The translations under genes and the position numbers were made by a program. Below, one piece after another: positions 20,092 to 28,113 of a DNA stretch of 64,000 bases. How positions within the stretch are numbered: the stretch's first letter is position 1; every line of letters begins with the position of its first letter. Source of the DNA: Aureisphaera galaxeae (GTDB lineage: Bacteria; Bacteroidota; Bacteroidia; Flavobacteriales; Flavobacteriaceae); NCBI RefSeq assembly GCF_028561275.1, contig NZ_JAQQTF010000010.1:1-64000 (forward strand), given 5' to 3'. The notes beneath the pieces were generated by a model, which saw only the letters and a list, made by a program, of their open reading frames with translations, had not been told where the DNA came from and ran no database searches.

Positions 20092-20952
20092 ATGAGCATT
20101 TCCAATTCTAAAAAGATCATTTTAATCATTATTTCACTTTTAATTGTTGCGATCACTTTCGAAACTTTCCAACAATTATATTTCATTAGACGTTACGACA
20201 TTGTTCCGAACATCACCTTTCTCGATGTGCTGCAAGGCCAATCCTTTGAATGGATTATATGGATGCTGTCCGCGATTGTACTTTTCTGGTTTTCGAAAAG
20301 GAATTTTTCCGAAACACCCTTACAACTCTCCTATTTGGCCCGTTTCACTTTTTGGATTTTATCGCTAACATTTGTCACTATTGTTACCATTTCTATTGTC
20401 TCACTTCTTCGGAATGACATGACCATTTCCTTCACTCCGCTTGTTGAAGAATTCATGCCATTTTACACCTATCGAAAAGGACCCATTTTCGTCTTGGGGT
20501 ATAGTGCATTGGCCATAATCTTCCATTTGTTCTTTTTGAATGAACAACTTCAGATACAGGTACAGGAACTTTCGGAATTGAAAGAGGTAAATCTTCAATT
20601 ATACAATTCGTTGAAAAATGAAATTAATGACCAAACCACCATTTTGAATATAAAAATTGGAAATAAAAGAAAAATCATTCCTATTGAAGACATCCTATGG
20701 ATTGAAGCCGATGACTACTGTGTAAAAGTGCATTTACAAGATGGTTCCAATTATACGATGCGAAGTAGTTTGAAAACTTTGGAAACCAAATTGCCCACCA
20801 ACTATTTGCGGGTACATAGAAAGGCAATCGTAAATATGAAAATGGCCAAAGAACTAAATACTGCCGCTGCAGCCAAACTCATCTTGAACAACCAAGCCGA
20901 GGTCCCGGTTTCCAAAAGCAACCTGAAAACAGTGATGGATTTCATTTCCTAA
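20092..20952 (+). CDS. Membrane-anchored LytTR-domain transcription regulator
   Basis: A 286-aa protein with four predicted membrane helices in the N-terminal half (about 7-26, 52-66, 85-108 and 132-148). A short coiled segment follows (QVQELSELKEVNLQL), then a LytTR DNA-binding domain (about 185-283) with KIIPIEDILWIEADDYCVKVHL and LRVHRKAIVNMKMA. There is no receiver domain or kinase. The layout suggests a membrane-tethered regulator that senses something in or at the membrane and binds DNA directly. A GTG at 20083 is in frame, but the ATG at 20092 follows the preceding terminator more naturally. LytTR-like direct repeats lie immediately downstream (20964-21058). Confidence 0.9.
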   Translation: MSISNSKKIILIIISLLIVAITFETFQQLYFIRRYDIVPNITFLDVLQGQSFEWIIWMLSAIVLFWFSKRNFSETPLQLSYLARFTFWILSLTFVTIVTISIVSLLRNDMTISFTPLVEEFMPFYTYRKGPIFVLGYSALAIIFHLFFLNEQLQIQVQELSELKEVNLQLYNSLKNEINDQTTILNIKIGNKRKIIPIEDILWIEADDYCVKVHLQDGSNYTMRSSLKTLETKLPTNYLRVHRKAIVNMKMAKELNTAAAAKLILNNQAEVPVSKSNLKTVMDFIS

Positions 20953-20963
20953 TTCCCTTTTTC

Positions 20964-21058
20964 CCGTTTACTGCAAAAATTTGACCGTTTACTGCAGCCT
21001 ACACTGCTGCCGATCGGTATTTATCTTTCCTACTGCAAAAGAATTCTGGCTCTCTGCA
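20964..21058 (+). promoter_or_regulatory. Candidate LytTR operator: four CTGCA repeats with 21-bp spacing
   Basis: CCGTTTACTGCA occurs twice, at 20964-20975 and 20985-20996, exactly 21 bp apart. Two further partial copies ending ACTGCA (21032-21037) and TCTGCA (21053-21058) are again 21 bp apart. The ACCGTTTAC core is close to the known LytTR site, a 9-bp direct repeat separated by about 12 bp. The site lies between the LytTR gene and the downstream secreted-protein gene. Confidence 0.6.
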
Positions 21059-21122
21059 ATACTTTCGGAATTCATTTAGGCAATGCCGTGCTTTATGTTG
21101 TTAATCATTAAAAAATTGACTT

Positions 21123-22253
21123 ATGAGAACAACTAAAACACTTCTAGCATTCTGTTTCATTCTTCTATCGGTACACCTGTACGCACAAGACGTTAGATAC
21201 TTTGCTCCTAACAGAGTATTTAACGCCATAAACGAGTATCAGGAAGACGGCACCTATATAGAAGAATTCATTGCAGCAGATTCTGGCGGGTTGAGCAATC
21301 CGCAAGACATGGTCCTCCACCCGAATGGATTTCTATTGGTAACAGGCACCAATAACCCCCAAATTAAAAGTTACGACGCACTTACTGGGGATTATATTGG
21401 GGATTGGAGTGACAGTACTTTCGACCTAAGTGTCCCTTCCAAAATGGAATGGGGCCCCGACGGCAATCTGTACGTAACCCAATGGGGAACTACGCAGGAA
21501 ACCTCCAAAATCGTAAGCTTTGCGCCCGATGGGACTTTTTTAGGCCCCTTTACGCCCTCAGCACCACAAGGATTAGGATTAACTTGGGATGAGAACGATT
21601 TCCTCTATATTTCCTTATTCGGTATTACCCCCGGGTCTGGTACCGTAAGAAGATACGATACCGACGGTAACTTTGCGGGGATTTTTGTTGATAGCGTCAT
21701 TTTAGAAAGCCCTGCTTCCATTTGGTTCGATAGCAATGGCGATTTCTTCGTTCAGGATTTTTCCTTAGGAAAGGTAATGCGCTTTGATAGCAATGGCGAT
21801 TACATCGACGACTTCATTATCGATCTTATGAATCCAGAAGGGCATGCCTTTCTACCCAATGGCAATATCTTGATTTGTGAACGTGGAGCCAATAAAATCA
21901 CTGAATTCAATCCCGATGGAAGCGTTATTGGTCGTTGGGACGATGGCGGTCTTTTAGGAGCCCCCAGTTTTGTTAGAGCCATCGATTTTTCTACAGCTAG
22001 TGTGAACGATCATACTACTAGCGCTGTGTTGGTAACCCCAACCCTAGGAACAAAATTCAATTTAAACCCTATCTTGTTATCACAATACAGTACTATCGAG
22101 GTATTTGACACTTTAGGACGATTGGTCGCTTCCTTGCAAATGGACGAAACCACAGTCTTGGATTTAAGCGCTCATGCAACCGGAACTTATTACATCCAGG
22201 CCCGAGGAAATGATGGGCAAAAGGCTACTCAAAAAATAATGATCGAGAAATAA
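21123..22253 (+). CDS. Secreted NHL/beta-propeller protein with T9SS type A sorting domain
   Basis: A 376-aa protein with a signal peptide (FCFILLSVHLYAQ). Residues about 30-290 contain NHL-like repeats (LSNPQDMVLHPNGFLLVTG, KMEWGPDGNLYVTQWG, ASIWFDSNGDFFVQDF, EGHAFLPNGNILICERG), suggesting a six-bladed beta-propeller. The last 70 residues look like a T9SS C-terminal sorting domain (STIEVFDTLGRLVASLQM, LDLSAHATGTYYIQAR, KATQKIMIEK), which predicts secretion and surface attachment. The ligand or enzymatic role is unknown. The LytTR-type repeats upstream suggest regulation by the neighbouring membrane regulator. Confidence 0.88.
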   Translation: MRTTKTLLAFCFILLSVHLYAQDVRYFAPNRVFNAINEYQEDGTYIEEFIAADSGGLSNPQDMVLHPNGFLLVTGTNNPQIKSYDALTGDYIGDWSDSTFDLSVPSKMEWGPDGNLYVTQWGTTQETSKIVSFAPDGTFLGPFTPSAPQGLGLTWDENDFLYISLFGITPGSGTVRRYDTDGNFAGIFVDSVILESPASIWFDSNGDFFVQDFSLGKVMRFDSNGDYIDDFIIDLMNPEGHAFLPNGNILICERGANKITEFNPDGSVIGRWDDGGLLGAPSFVRAIDFSTASVNDHTTSAVLVTPTLGTKFNLNPILLSQYSTIEVFDTLGRLVASLQMDETTVLDLSAHATGTYYIQARGNDGQKATQKIMIEK

Positions 22254-22308
22254 ATATACACCACAATCCTGTTCAAGTGGCTTTGGGCAGGATTTTATTT
22301 TTATTATT

Positions 22309-22887
22309 ATGAAATCAACTTTTTTAACCACCCTACTCTTATTCATTGCCCTTGCCATAAGCGCACAGGATGAATACAATGCGTCTGCAAAATATCCTTA
22401 CGGGCGACTGAATCCGGAAGCGTCGAAACAAACGGGCGACTATGCGCATTTAATCGGCACGAACACTTGTAAATCGACCCAACGCAACCCAGATGGTTCT
22501 TGGCAAAAAACGCAGGACATGAAATGGATCTTTAAATATATCCTAAACGGTTATGCGGTGCAGGACGAAGCCATTAAGGCCGATGGAAATATTGGGGGCA
22601 GCATTAGACAGTTCATTGCCGATAGCAGCAAGTGGTATGTACACTATTACAACAATCAGTTCCCAACACCCACCTTACCTGCTTGGGCAGGAGAAAAGAA
22701 AGGGGACAGCATGGTATTGTACAATAAGCAGAAGGCCCCGAATGGCATGGATGGCTATTATCGCATTACTTTCGGAAAAATATCCAAAGAAGGATTTGAA
22801 TGGAAAGGCGAATGGGTAGACCTCACCGAAAAGATTGTGTATCCTACATGGAATATCTCCTGTACCCGGGAAGAATCTGATGAATAA
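22309..22887 (+). CDS. Hypothetical secreted protein, 192 aa
   Basis: The signal peptide ends IALAISAQ. The mature part contains SKQTGDYAHLIGTNTCKST, WQKTQDMKWIFKYILNGYAVQDEA, FIADSSKWYVHYYN and EGFEWKGEWVDLTE. The alternating strands with aromatic residues resemble the small beta-barrel proteins sometimes annotated as DUF1579-like lipocalin folds, but I do not recognise the family with confidence. It follows the NHL protein by 55 bases on the same strand. Confidence 0.7.
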   Translation: MKSTFLTTLLLFIALAISAQDEYNASAKYPYGRLNPEASKQTGDYAHLIGTNTCKSTQRNPDGSWQKTQDMKWIFKYILNGYAVQDEAIKADGNIGGSIRQFIADSSKWYVHYYNNQFPTPTLPAWAGEKKGDSMVLYNKQKAPNGMDGYYRITFGKISKEGFEWKGEWVDLTEKIVYPTWNISCTREESDE

Positions 22888-22941
22888 TATCGGACAAACG
22901 ACTTCGAAATAAATAGTATCTTAGGGGGAAACATACAAACT

Positions 22942-23358
22942 ATGCTTTCCCCCTTTCATTTGGCCATTCCCGTAGATGATATTCCTGCTAACCGCACCTT
23001 CTACCGAGAGGTGTTAGGTTGTGAAGAAGGAAGAAGTAGCGACCACTGGGTCGACTTTAATTTTTATGGGCACCAATTGGTTATTCACTACAAAGAACCT
23101 GCCACTGAAAAGGCCCACCATAATCCTGTGGATGGAAAGGAAGTTCCCGTACCTCATTTTGGAGTCGTACTGCCCATGGACACCTTTTGGGAATTGGCCA
23201 AAAAATTGGAAGAACGTAACATTTCCTTCATTATAGAGCCTTATATACGGTTCGAGGGTCAAACAGGAGAGCAAGCCACTATGTTTTTTAGAGATCCTTC
23301 GGGCAATGCCTTGGAATTTAAGGCTTTCAAAAACATAGATCAACTATTCGCCAAATAA
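22942..23358 (+). CDS. VOC family (glyoxalase/bleomycin-resistance-like) protein
   Basis: A 138-aa cytosolic protein of the vicinal-oxygen-chelate fold. [23 protein letters not shown] is the N-terminal betaalphabeta module with a metal-ligand His (His6). [16 protein letters not shown] and [19 protein letters not shown] supply further candidate ligands, and [14 protein letters not shown] near the end carries the conserved Glu. The substrate cannot be told from sequence; related proteins include dioxygenases and isomerases. Its stop is one base before the AI-2E transporter-family gene, so both are probably one operon. Confidence 0.88.
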   Translation: MLSPFHLAIPVDDIPANRTFYREVLGCEEGRSSDHWVDFNFYGHQLVIHYKEPATEKAHHNPVDGKEVPVPHFGVVLPMDTFWELAKKLEERNISFIIEPYIRFEGQTGEQATMFFRDPSGNALEFKAFKNIDQLFAK

Positions 23359-23359
23359 T

Positions 23360-24373
23360 ATGAAAACCATCCCACAGAACATTATCCGCCAAATTTTTAT
23401 CCTCATCATTATGCTCATTATGGGAGGACTCATCTTTAGGGAGCTTCTACCCTACTTCTCCGGGGTTTTGGGAGCCATTACCATATATGTGTTGATGCGT
23501 GGATGGATGATCCGTCTGGTGAGAAAGGGATGGAATCCTAATCTAGCCGCAACCTTGCTCTGCGTACTATCCTTTGTAGGGATACTCCTCCCCGTTTCGG
23601 GGGTAATCCTAATGTTGGGGAACAAGATTGGGAATGCCGTTCAGAATTCGGAAAAGGTAATAACCGCCTTGAAAACACAACTCGGCGAATGGGAAGCAGA
23701 ATTGGGTTACGACCTTGCCTCAGAAATTGACGTAGGTGCTATTTCGACCTGGCTATCTAATAATCTACAAAGCTTTGCGGGAAGTACCTTTAATGTCTTC
23801 ATTGCCGTCGGACTCATGTATTTCATATTGTTCTACATGTTCACGGATCGAAGAATGATTACTGATTCCGTAGGGGACTATGTTCCTGTTCGCAGAGAAA
23901 ATCTAAAGGTAATTGGCAAGGAAATCCTGGCTATGGTACGCTCTAATGCACTCGGTATTCCATTGGTAGCTATTGTACAGGGTATTGTGGCCCTTATCGG
24001 TTTCCTCATTTTTGGAGTACAGGATCCTTTCTTTTGGTTTGTTATCGTCGCTGTAGGTTCTATGATTCCGTTCGTTGGAACTTTGATTGGAATTGTCCCT
24101 GTATTCATCTTGGAACTCTCTACGGGAAATACCTTTCAGGCATGGGGAATCCTTATCTATGGGTTGGTCGTTGTAGGTTCGGCAGATAATATTATTCGAC
24201 TCTATGTTCTGAAGAAACTGGACAACGTGCATCCATTAATCACTTTGGTGGGTGTTATCGTTGGGGTGCCTCTCTTCGGATTTATAGGCTTGATCTTCGG
24301 ACCGCTCCTTATTAGTCTGTTTTTGGTGCTGCTAAGCATTTATCGAAAGGAATACCAAAGCCCACAGGGGTAG
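23360..24373 (+). CDS. AI-2E family transporter (PerM/YdiK type)
   Basis: A 337-aa inner-membrane protein with about eight hydrophobic segments arranged as in the TqsA/PerM family: two helices at the N-terminus, a soluble stretch (about 90-140) and a C-terminal bundle. The family signature LGIPLVAIVQGIVALIGFLIFG and SMIPFVGTLIGIVPVF is clear, followed by DNIIRLYVLKK and HPLITLVGVIVGVPLFGFIGLIFGP. Members export autoinducer-2 or act as sodium/proton antiporters, and the substrate here is unknown. Confidence 0.92.
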   Translation: MKTIPQNIIRQIFILIIMLIMGGLIFRELLPYFSGVLGAITIYVLMRGWMIRLVRKGWNPNLAATLLCVLSFVGILLPVSGVILMLGNKIGNAVQNSEKVITALKTQLGEWEAELGYDLASEIDVGAISTWLSNNLQSFAGSTFNVFIAVGLMYFILFYMFTDRRMITDSVGDYVPVRRENLKVIGKEILAMVRSNALGIPLVAIVQGIVALIGFLIFGVQDPFFWFVIVAVGSMIPFVGTLIGIVPVFILELSTGNTFQAWGILIYGLVVVGSADNIIRLYVLKKLDNVHPLITLVGVIVGVPLFGFIGLIFGPLLISLFLVLLSIYRKEYQSPQG

Positions 24374-24382
24374 CTACCCTAG

Positions 24383-25078
24383 TTACAACCCTTTCAATTT
24401 CTCCATGACTTCTTCCCTGTAGCTTCTACTAATGGGCACAGCCACTCGGTTTATGGTAATTACTTCGGGAGTGTAACTATCTATTTTGGACAAGGAAACC
24501 ACATAAGAGCGATGTACCCGAATAAAGGAATGATTGGGTAATTTCTGAAGCACATGACTCATGGTTTCGCGGGTGACCAAGGTTTCTTCTGGCATGTGCA
24601 ATTTCACGTAATCGCCATAACTTTCAATATGGGTAATATCGTTGAAGGCAACCTTCTTCATTTGTCGGTCGCACCGAAAGAAGGTAAAATCGTTTTGTGG
24701 TGTTTCGACCGTGTTAGATTTTGAATCGATAAACTTCTGAACCCCTTTCATTAATCGCTCTAAAGAAATAGGCTTCAACAGATAGTCTACAGCACTTAGG
24801 TTAAAGCCTTCTACCGCATACTCACGATAGGCAGTGGTAAAAATGACATCCATCTTGCCTTGTATGGCATTGGCAAACATAAGACCATCGATTTCGGGCA
24901 TATTAATATCTAAGAAAATCAAATCGATCGATTCCTGATTAATCGCCGAAAACGCCTCTGCCGCACTTTTACAACTGGCTACCATCTCAATCTGATCCAA
25001 TTTGGAAAGATGGGTTTCCAGTATTTCCCGGGCTACAGGTTCATCGTCTACGATAATTGCCTTATACGTCTCCTTCAT
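24383..25078 (-). CDS. LytTR-type response regulator
   Basis: A 231-aa response regulator. The receiver domain (about 1-120) has the acidic pair in IVDDEP, the phospho-acceptor Asp in LIFLDINMPE and the Lys in YLLKPIS. A LytTR DNA-binding domain (about 135-230) follows, with KVAFNDITHIESYGDYVKLHM and IRVHRSYVVSLSKIDSY. The ATG at 25078 (MKETYKAIIVDDE) is preferred over the upstream TTG at 25087. It overlaps the end of the sensor kinase gene by 17 bases, forming a two-gene LytS/LytR-like operon on the minus strand. Confidence 0.93.
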   Translation of the reverse strand: MKETYKAIIVDDEPVAREILETHLSKLDQIEMVASCKSAAEAFSAINQESIDLIFLDINMPEIDGLMFANAIQGKMDVIFTTAYREYAVEGFNLSAVDYLLKPISLERLMKGVQKFIDSKSNTVETPQNDFTFFRCDRQMKKVAFNDITHIESYGDYVKLHMPEETLVTRETMSHVLQKLPNHSFIRVHRSYVVSLSKIDSYTPEVITINRVAVPISRSYREEVMEKLKGL

Positions 25079-26129
25079 AGTTTTCAAAATTTATCGATAA
25101 TGTCACTTGGTGCCATTGGGTGTCTTTTTCAATCTCCAACGTATATCCATCTGGATAGAGGGCTTCCAATCGTTCTTTGCTATTCTTTATCCCCAAGCCA
25201 TGTCCTTTTTCTGAAATACGCTCGGCAGAAATGGTATTATTTATCTGAAAGGTTAAGCGTTCTTCATTGGCCTTAACGGAAAGCATTACCGTTAACATCC
25301 CATCAACTGCCATACCATGTTTGAAAGCATTTTCTACAAAGGGCATTAATAGCATGGGCGGAATCTCGGCTTGCCCCTTTATGTCTTTTTCAAAAATCAC
25401 ATTCAAGGTATCCTGAAACCGTACTTCTTCCAATCCTAAGTACGATTCTATATGCTTCACCTCCTCTTCGATCGGCACTAAGGGTTTGTCTATCTGATTT
25501 AAAATATAATCCAACAAATTGGACAGTTTCAGGATAATATCGGGAGTTTCCTTAGAACCTTTTAGAGCGAATCCATAGACCGTATTCAGGGTATTGAAAA
25601 GGAAATGTGGATGAATTTGTTGTTTCAGATATAAGAGTTCTTTTTGTTTCAACATCAACTTTCCTTCCAATAATTTTGTGGCCAGTTCACTGTTTAATTG
25701 AGCCGTTCTATTACTATGACGGATCAATGTCCATAGGGAGACGAAAGTGACGACCAAATAGATCAAGATGAAAATGAAGGACACATTTCGTGTGGGTATG
25801 GGCATTTTATTAATATCGAAGTCGAAAAGGAATACGAAATTGATGAACGTTAACAACAATACCGCGAACACTGAGCATATCACCACATAGATTGCATACA
25901 GGGTAAATGTCCCGTATCTTCTTGGAAAGAGATACCTCGGGATTAAATAATAGGCAAACACATAGGAAACCACCGCAGTAATGGGAAGCATGGTGGTAGC
26001 AAAGCGAAATACAAATTCCCAGTTCTCGGTTCCATAACTGAAGAAATAAACGAAAAACAGCCACACCAAAAACCAAAAAAGTAAATGAAGCGGAAGTGCT
26101 TTCAGAAAATCGAGCATCATTTTTCGCAT
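25062..26129 (-). CDS. LytS-like sensor histidine kinase
   Basis: A 355-aa kinase with four N-terminal membrane helices (about 8-135). A linker leads to the His_kinase (LytS/YehU) domain with the phospho-acceptor in QIHPHFLFNTLNTVYGF and EEVKHIESYLGLEEVRF. The HATPase domain follows, with MLLMPFVENAFKHGM as the N box and GHGLGIKNSKERLEALY as the G box. The frame is open up to a GTG at 26216, but the ATG at 26129 (MRKMMLDFLKAL) starts directly before the first membrane helix. The signal sensed is unknown. Confidence 0.92.
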   Translation of the reverse strand: MRKMMLDFLKALPLHLLFWFLVWLFFVYFFSYGTENWEFVFRFATTMLPITAVVSYVFAYYLIPRYLFPRRYGTFTLYAIYVVICSVFAVLLLTFINFVFLFDFDINKMPIPTRNVSFIFILIYLVVTFVSLWTLIRHSNRTAQLNSELATKLLEGKLMLKQKELLYLKQQIHPHFLFNTLNTVYGFALKGSKETPDIILKLSNLLDYILNQIDKPLVPIEEEVKHIESYLGLEEVRFQDTLNVIFEKDIKGQAEIPPMLLMPFVENAFKHGMAVDGMLTVMLSVKANEERLTFQINNTISAERISEKGHGLGIKNSKERLEALYPDGYTLEIEKDTQWHQVTLSINFENYEGDV

Positions 26130-26340
26130 AGCACAAAAGTGCATAATTTTTGACTGTTCTACCCAGTTTTGAGATGGATAACCTCTTTTTAAAGACGAAT
26201 TACTTTTCTCTCGCACTTTTTGTCATACACCTATCCCATTTTGCTATAGTGGGTGAAATTTGGGTCGTTAGTCTCATTCTTTAATTTTGAATGGTCGCCA
26301 AGGTTAGTTTTGACCTCAATAATTATTAATTTTAAACACT

Positions 26341-26694
26341 ATGTCACAACTATTTGATCGTATTTCTGAAGGAGGACCGGTTTTTATGATTCCCTTGGTT
26401 CTTATTATCCTATTCATTGTTGGATTGCTTATTTACACCCTAGTTCTTAAGCGAAACAAAGAAAAAGTCTCCCGACTCATTGGACATATAAGTCTATTCG
26501 GTATGATGTGGGGATTTTTGGGTTCTTCCATAGGACTCATCTCGGCCTTCGATGCCATTGATGCTTCGGGGACTGTTTCCCAACCCATGATGGCTGGAGG
26601 TCTTAAGGTTGCCCTATTGGCCACAGTCTTTGGCCTAGTCACCTTTTTGATCGGAAGGTTATCCATGATCGTGCTTCATATTACTTCGGAATAA
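26341..26694 (+). CDS. Short MotA/TolQ/ExbB-like channel protein
   Basis: A 117-aa protein with three membrane helices (about 15-35, 45-68 and 83-112), matching the core of the MotA/TolQ/ExbB family: GGPVFMIPLVLIILFIVGLL at the start and MAGGLKVALLATVFGLVTFLIGRLSMI near the end. It is shorter than classical ExbB (about 230 aa) and lacks the cytoplasmic domains. No partner ExbD/TolR gene is nearby, so it may be a degenerate or stand-alone member of this proton-channel family. It is divergent from the LytS-like kinase. Confidence 0.82.
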   Translation: MSQLFDRISEGGPVFMIPLVLIILFIVGLLIYTLVLKRNKEKVSRLIGHISLFGMMWGFLGSSIGLISAFDAIDASGTVSQPMMAGGLKVALLATVFGLVTFLIGRLSMIVLHITSE

Positions 26695-26707
26695 AGCCCA
26701 TAAAAAA

Positions 26708-26733
26708 TCCCTTTCTTCATTCGAGGAAAGGGA
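26708..26733. terminator. Terminator between ExbB-like gene and folD
   Basis: TCCCTTTC-(10 nt)-GAAAGGGA is an 8-bp stem with flanking A and T runs, placed between two convergent genes, so it can act on both strands. Confidence 0.8.
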
Positions 26734-26756
26734 CTTTTCTTTTATAATATCTTTTC

Positions 26757-27638
26757 TTAGTTCGCTTGGCGCTGTTCTCTTGCCAACAAGGTATTTTTAA
26801 GTAGCATCGCGATAGTCATAGGTCCTACTCCACCGGGAACCGGAGTAATGAAAGAGGCTTTCTTACTTACATTCTCAAAATCTACATCTCCCTTAATTAC
26901 ATATCCCTTAGGATGGGACTCGTCCGGCACACGTGTAATCCCAACATCGATCACTACAACACCTTCCTTTACCATATCTGCTTTCAAAAATTCTGGAACT
27001 CCCAATGCCGAAATAATAATATCTGCTTCGCGCGTAATTTCCTCAATATTTTTGGTTCGACTATGCGTAAGCGTCACCGTACTGTTTCCCGGATTTCCTT
27101 TGCGACTCATTAAAATACTCATAGGACGCCCAACAATATGGCTTCTGCCAATAACCACAGTATGTTTTCCTTGGGTTTCCACTTGGTAACGATCCAGTAG
27201 CTCCATAATTCCGTAAGGTGTAGCGGGAATGAATGCAGGCATATCCAAGGCCATTTTCCCGAAGTTTTCCGGATGGAAGCCATCCACATCTTTTAGGGAA
27301 TCGACCGCCAATAATACTTTTTGCTCATCGATGTGCTTTGGCAATGGCAATTGAACAATATAACCATCGATATCGTCATTTTCATTCAGTTCCTTTACTT
27401 TGGCCAATAATTCCTCTTCTGTAGTGCTTTCTGGCATTTTGACCAGTGTAGAATCGAAACCAATACGTTCGCAAGCTCTCACTTTACTACCCACATAGGT
27501 TAGACTGGCACCATCTTCCCCGACAAGAACCGCAGCCAAATGCGGAACTTTTTCTCCGCGTTCTTTCATTGCGCTTACTTCTACAGCAATTTCGTCTTTA
27601 ATGTCGTTTGAGGTTTTTTTGCCGTCTAATAATGTCAT
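26757..27638 (-). CDS. folD: Bifunctional methylenetetrahydrofolate dehydrogenase/cyclohydrolase
   Basis: Interconverts 5,10-methylene-, methenyl- and 10-formyl-tetrahydrofolate. The 293-aa length is normal. The catalytic Lys lies in [22 protein letters not shown] and [14 protein letters not shown] follow, then the NADP site [21 protein letters not shown]. The C-terminal [19 protein letters not shown] is the FolD signature. The ATG at 27638 is the only sensible start. Directly upstream lies a repeat array and the four-helix-bundle gene. Confidence 0.96.
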   Translation of the reverse strand: MTLLDGKKTSNDIKDEIAVEVSAMKERGEKVPHLAAVLVGEDGASLTYVGSKVRACERIGFDSTLVKMPESTTEEELLAKVKELNENDDIDGYIVQLPLPKHIDEQKVLLAVDSLKDVDGFHPENFGKMALDMPAFIPATPYGIMELLDRYQVETQGKHTVVIGRSHIVGRPMSILMSRKGNPGNSTVTLTHSRTKNIEEITREADIIISALGVPEFLKADMVKEGVVVIDVGITRVPDESHPKGYVIKGDVDFENVSKKASFITPVPGGVGPMTIAMLLKNTLLAREQRQAN

Positions 27639-27649
27639 AGTGTGTGGTT

Positions 27650-27696
27650 TTCAGTTTACAGTTTCAGTACGCAGTCTCAGTTTGCAGTTGACAGTC
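27650..27696. repeat. CAGT array, 7 copies at 6/7-nt period (left flank)
   Basis: CAGT occurs at 27652, 27659, 27665, 27672, 27678, 27685 and 27692, with intervals 7, 6, 7, 6, 7 and 7. The array ends exactly at the stop of the four-helix-bundle gene and is the inverse of the ACTG array on its other side. Confidence 0.8.
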
Positions 27697-28071
27697 TCAA
27701 CGCACATTGCTTACTCCGAACTTGTACGGATTATTAATCATGTAATTAATTAACTTTCCTACTTCTCGACTCTCTTCTGATAATCGTTCTTCCTCTTCTT
27801 TCGAAATATAATCGCAAGCTCTTGCAAAACTTAACCAAGTTTGTGTTTCCGCATTTTCTGCATCACTATCCGTTAACTTGCTTATAAAATGTTTTTCATA
27901 CCTCCTTTTGCGATAGGCTTCGGAAATATTTGCACAAACCGAACGTGAACTCCTTCTTATTTGATCTGTTAGCGAATACCTTTCTTCCTTAGGAAAAGAT
28001 TTTGATATCTCGAAAACTCGCATGGCCAAACCAAACGACTTCTGATAAGCCAACAATTCCTTAAACCCCAT
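27697..28071 (-). CDS. Four-helix-bundle protein (S23/23S rRNA intervening-sequence family)
   Basis: A 124-aa, highly charged, all-helical protein. FKELLAYQKSFGLAMRVFEIS, the basic SLTDQIRRSSRSVCANISEAY motif, and SDAENAETQTWLSFARACDYIS are characteristic of the S23 family. This family was first seen encoded inside 23S rRNA intervening sequences, and related proteins include Avd of diversity-generating retroelements. The function is unresolved; nucleic-acid binding has been suggested for Avd-like members. The gene is bracketed by inverted short-repeat arrays and inserted between ffh and folD, which are otherwise adjacent housekeeping genes. Confidence 0.9.
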   Translation of the reverse strand: MGFKELLAYQKSFGLAMRVFEISKSFPKEERYSLTDQIRRSSRSVCANISEAYRKRRYEKHFISKLTDSDAENAETQTWLSFARACDYISKEEEERLSEESREVGKLINYMINNPYKFGVSNVR

Positions 28072-28106
28072 ACTGCTAACTGCTACTGCCTACCGCCAAC
28101 TAAAAA
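28072..28106. repeat. ACTG array, at least 3 copies at 6/7-nt period (right flank)
   Basis: ACTG occurs at 28072, 28079 and 28085, then a degenerate ACCG at 28092, with intervals 7, 6 and 7. It begins directly at the gene's start side and is the reverse complement of the left-flank CAGT array. Confidence 0.75.
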
Positions 28107-28113
28107 AGGTATT

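Noticed and set aside
22265-22294. Terminator after the NHL/T9SS gene
   Set aside because: AATCCTG/CAGGATT pair around a 16-nt loop with a T-rich tail, but the stem is short and AT-rich, so it is too weak to call with confidence.
26220-26340. LytTR operator ahead of the ExbB-like gene
   Set aside because: Two GTTAGT-like matches occur but are 36 bp apart, not the two-turn spacing expected for LytTR sites.
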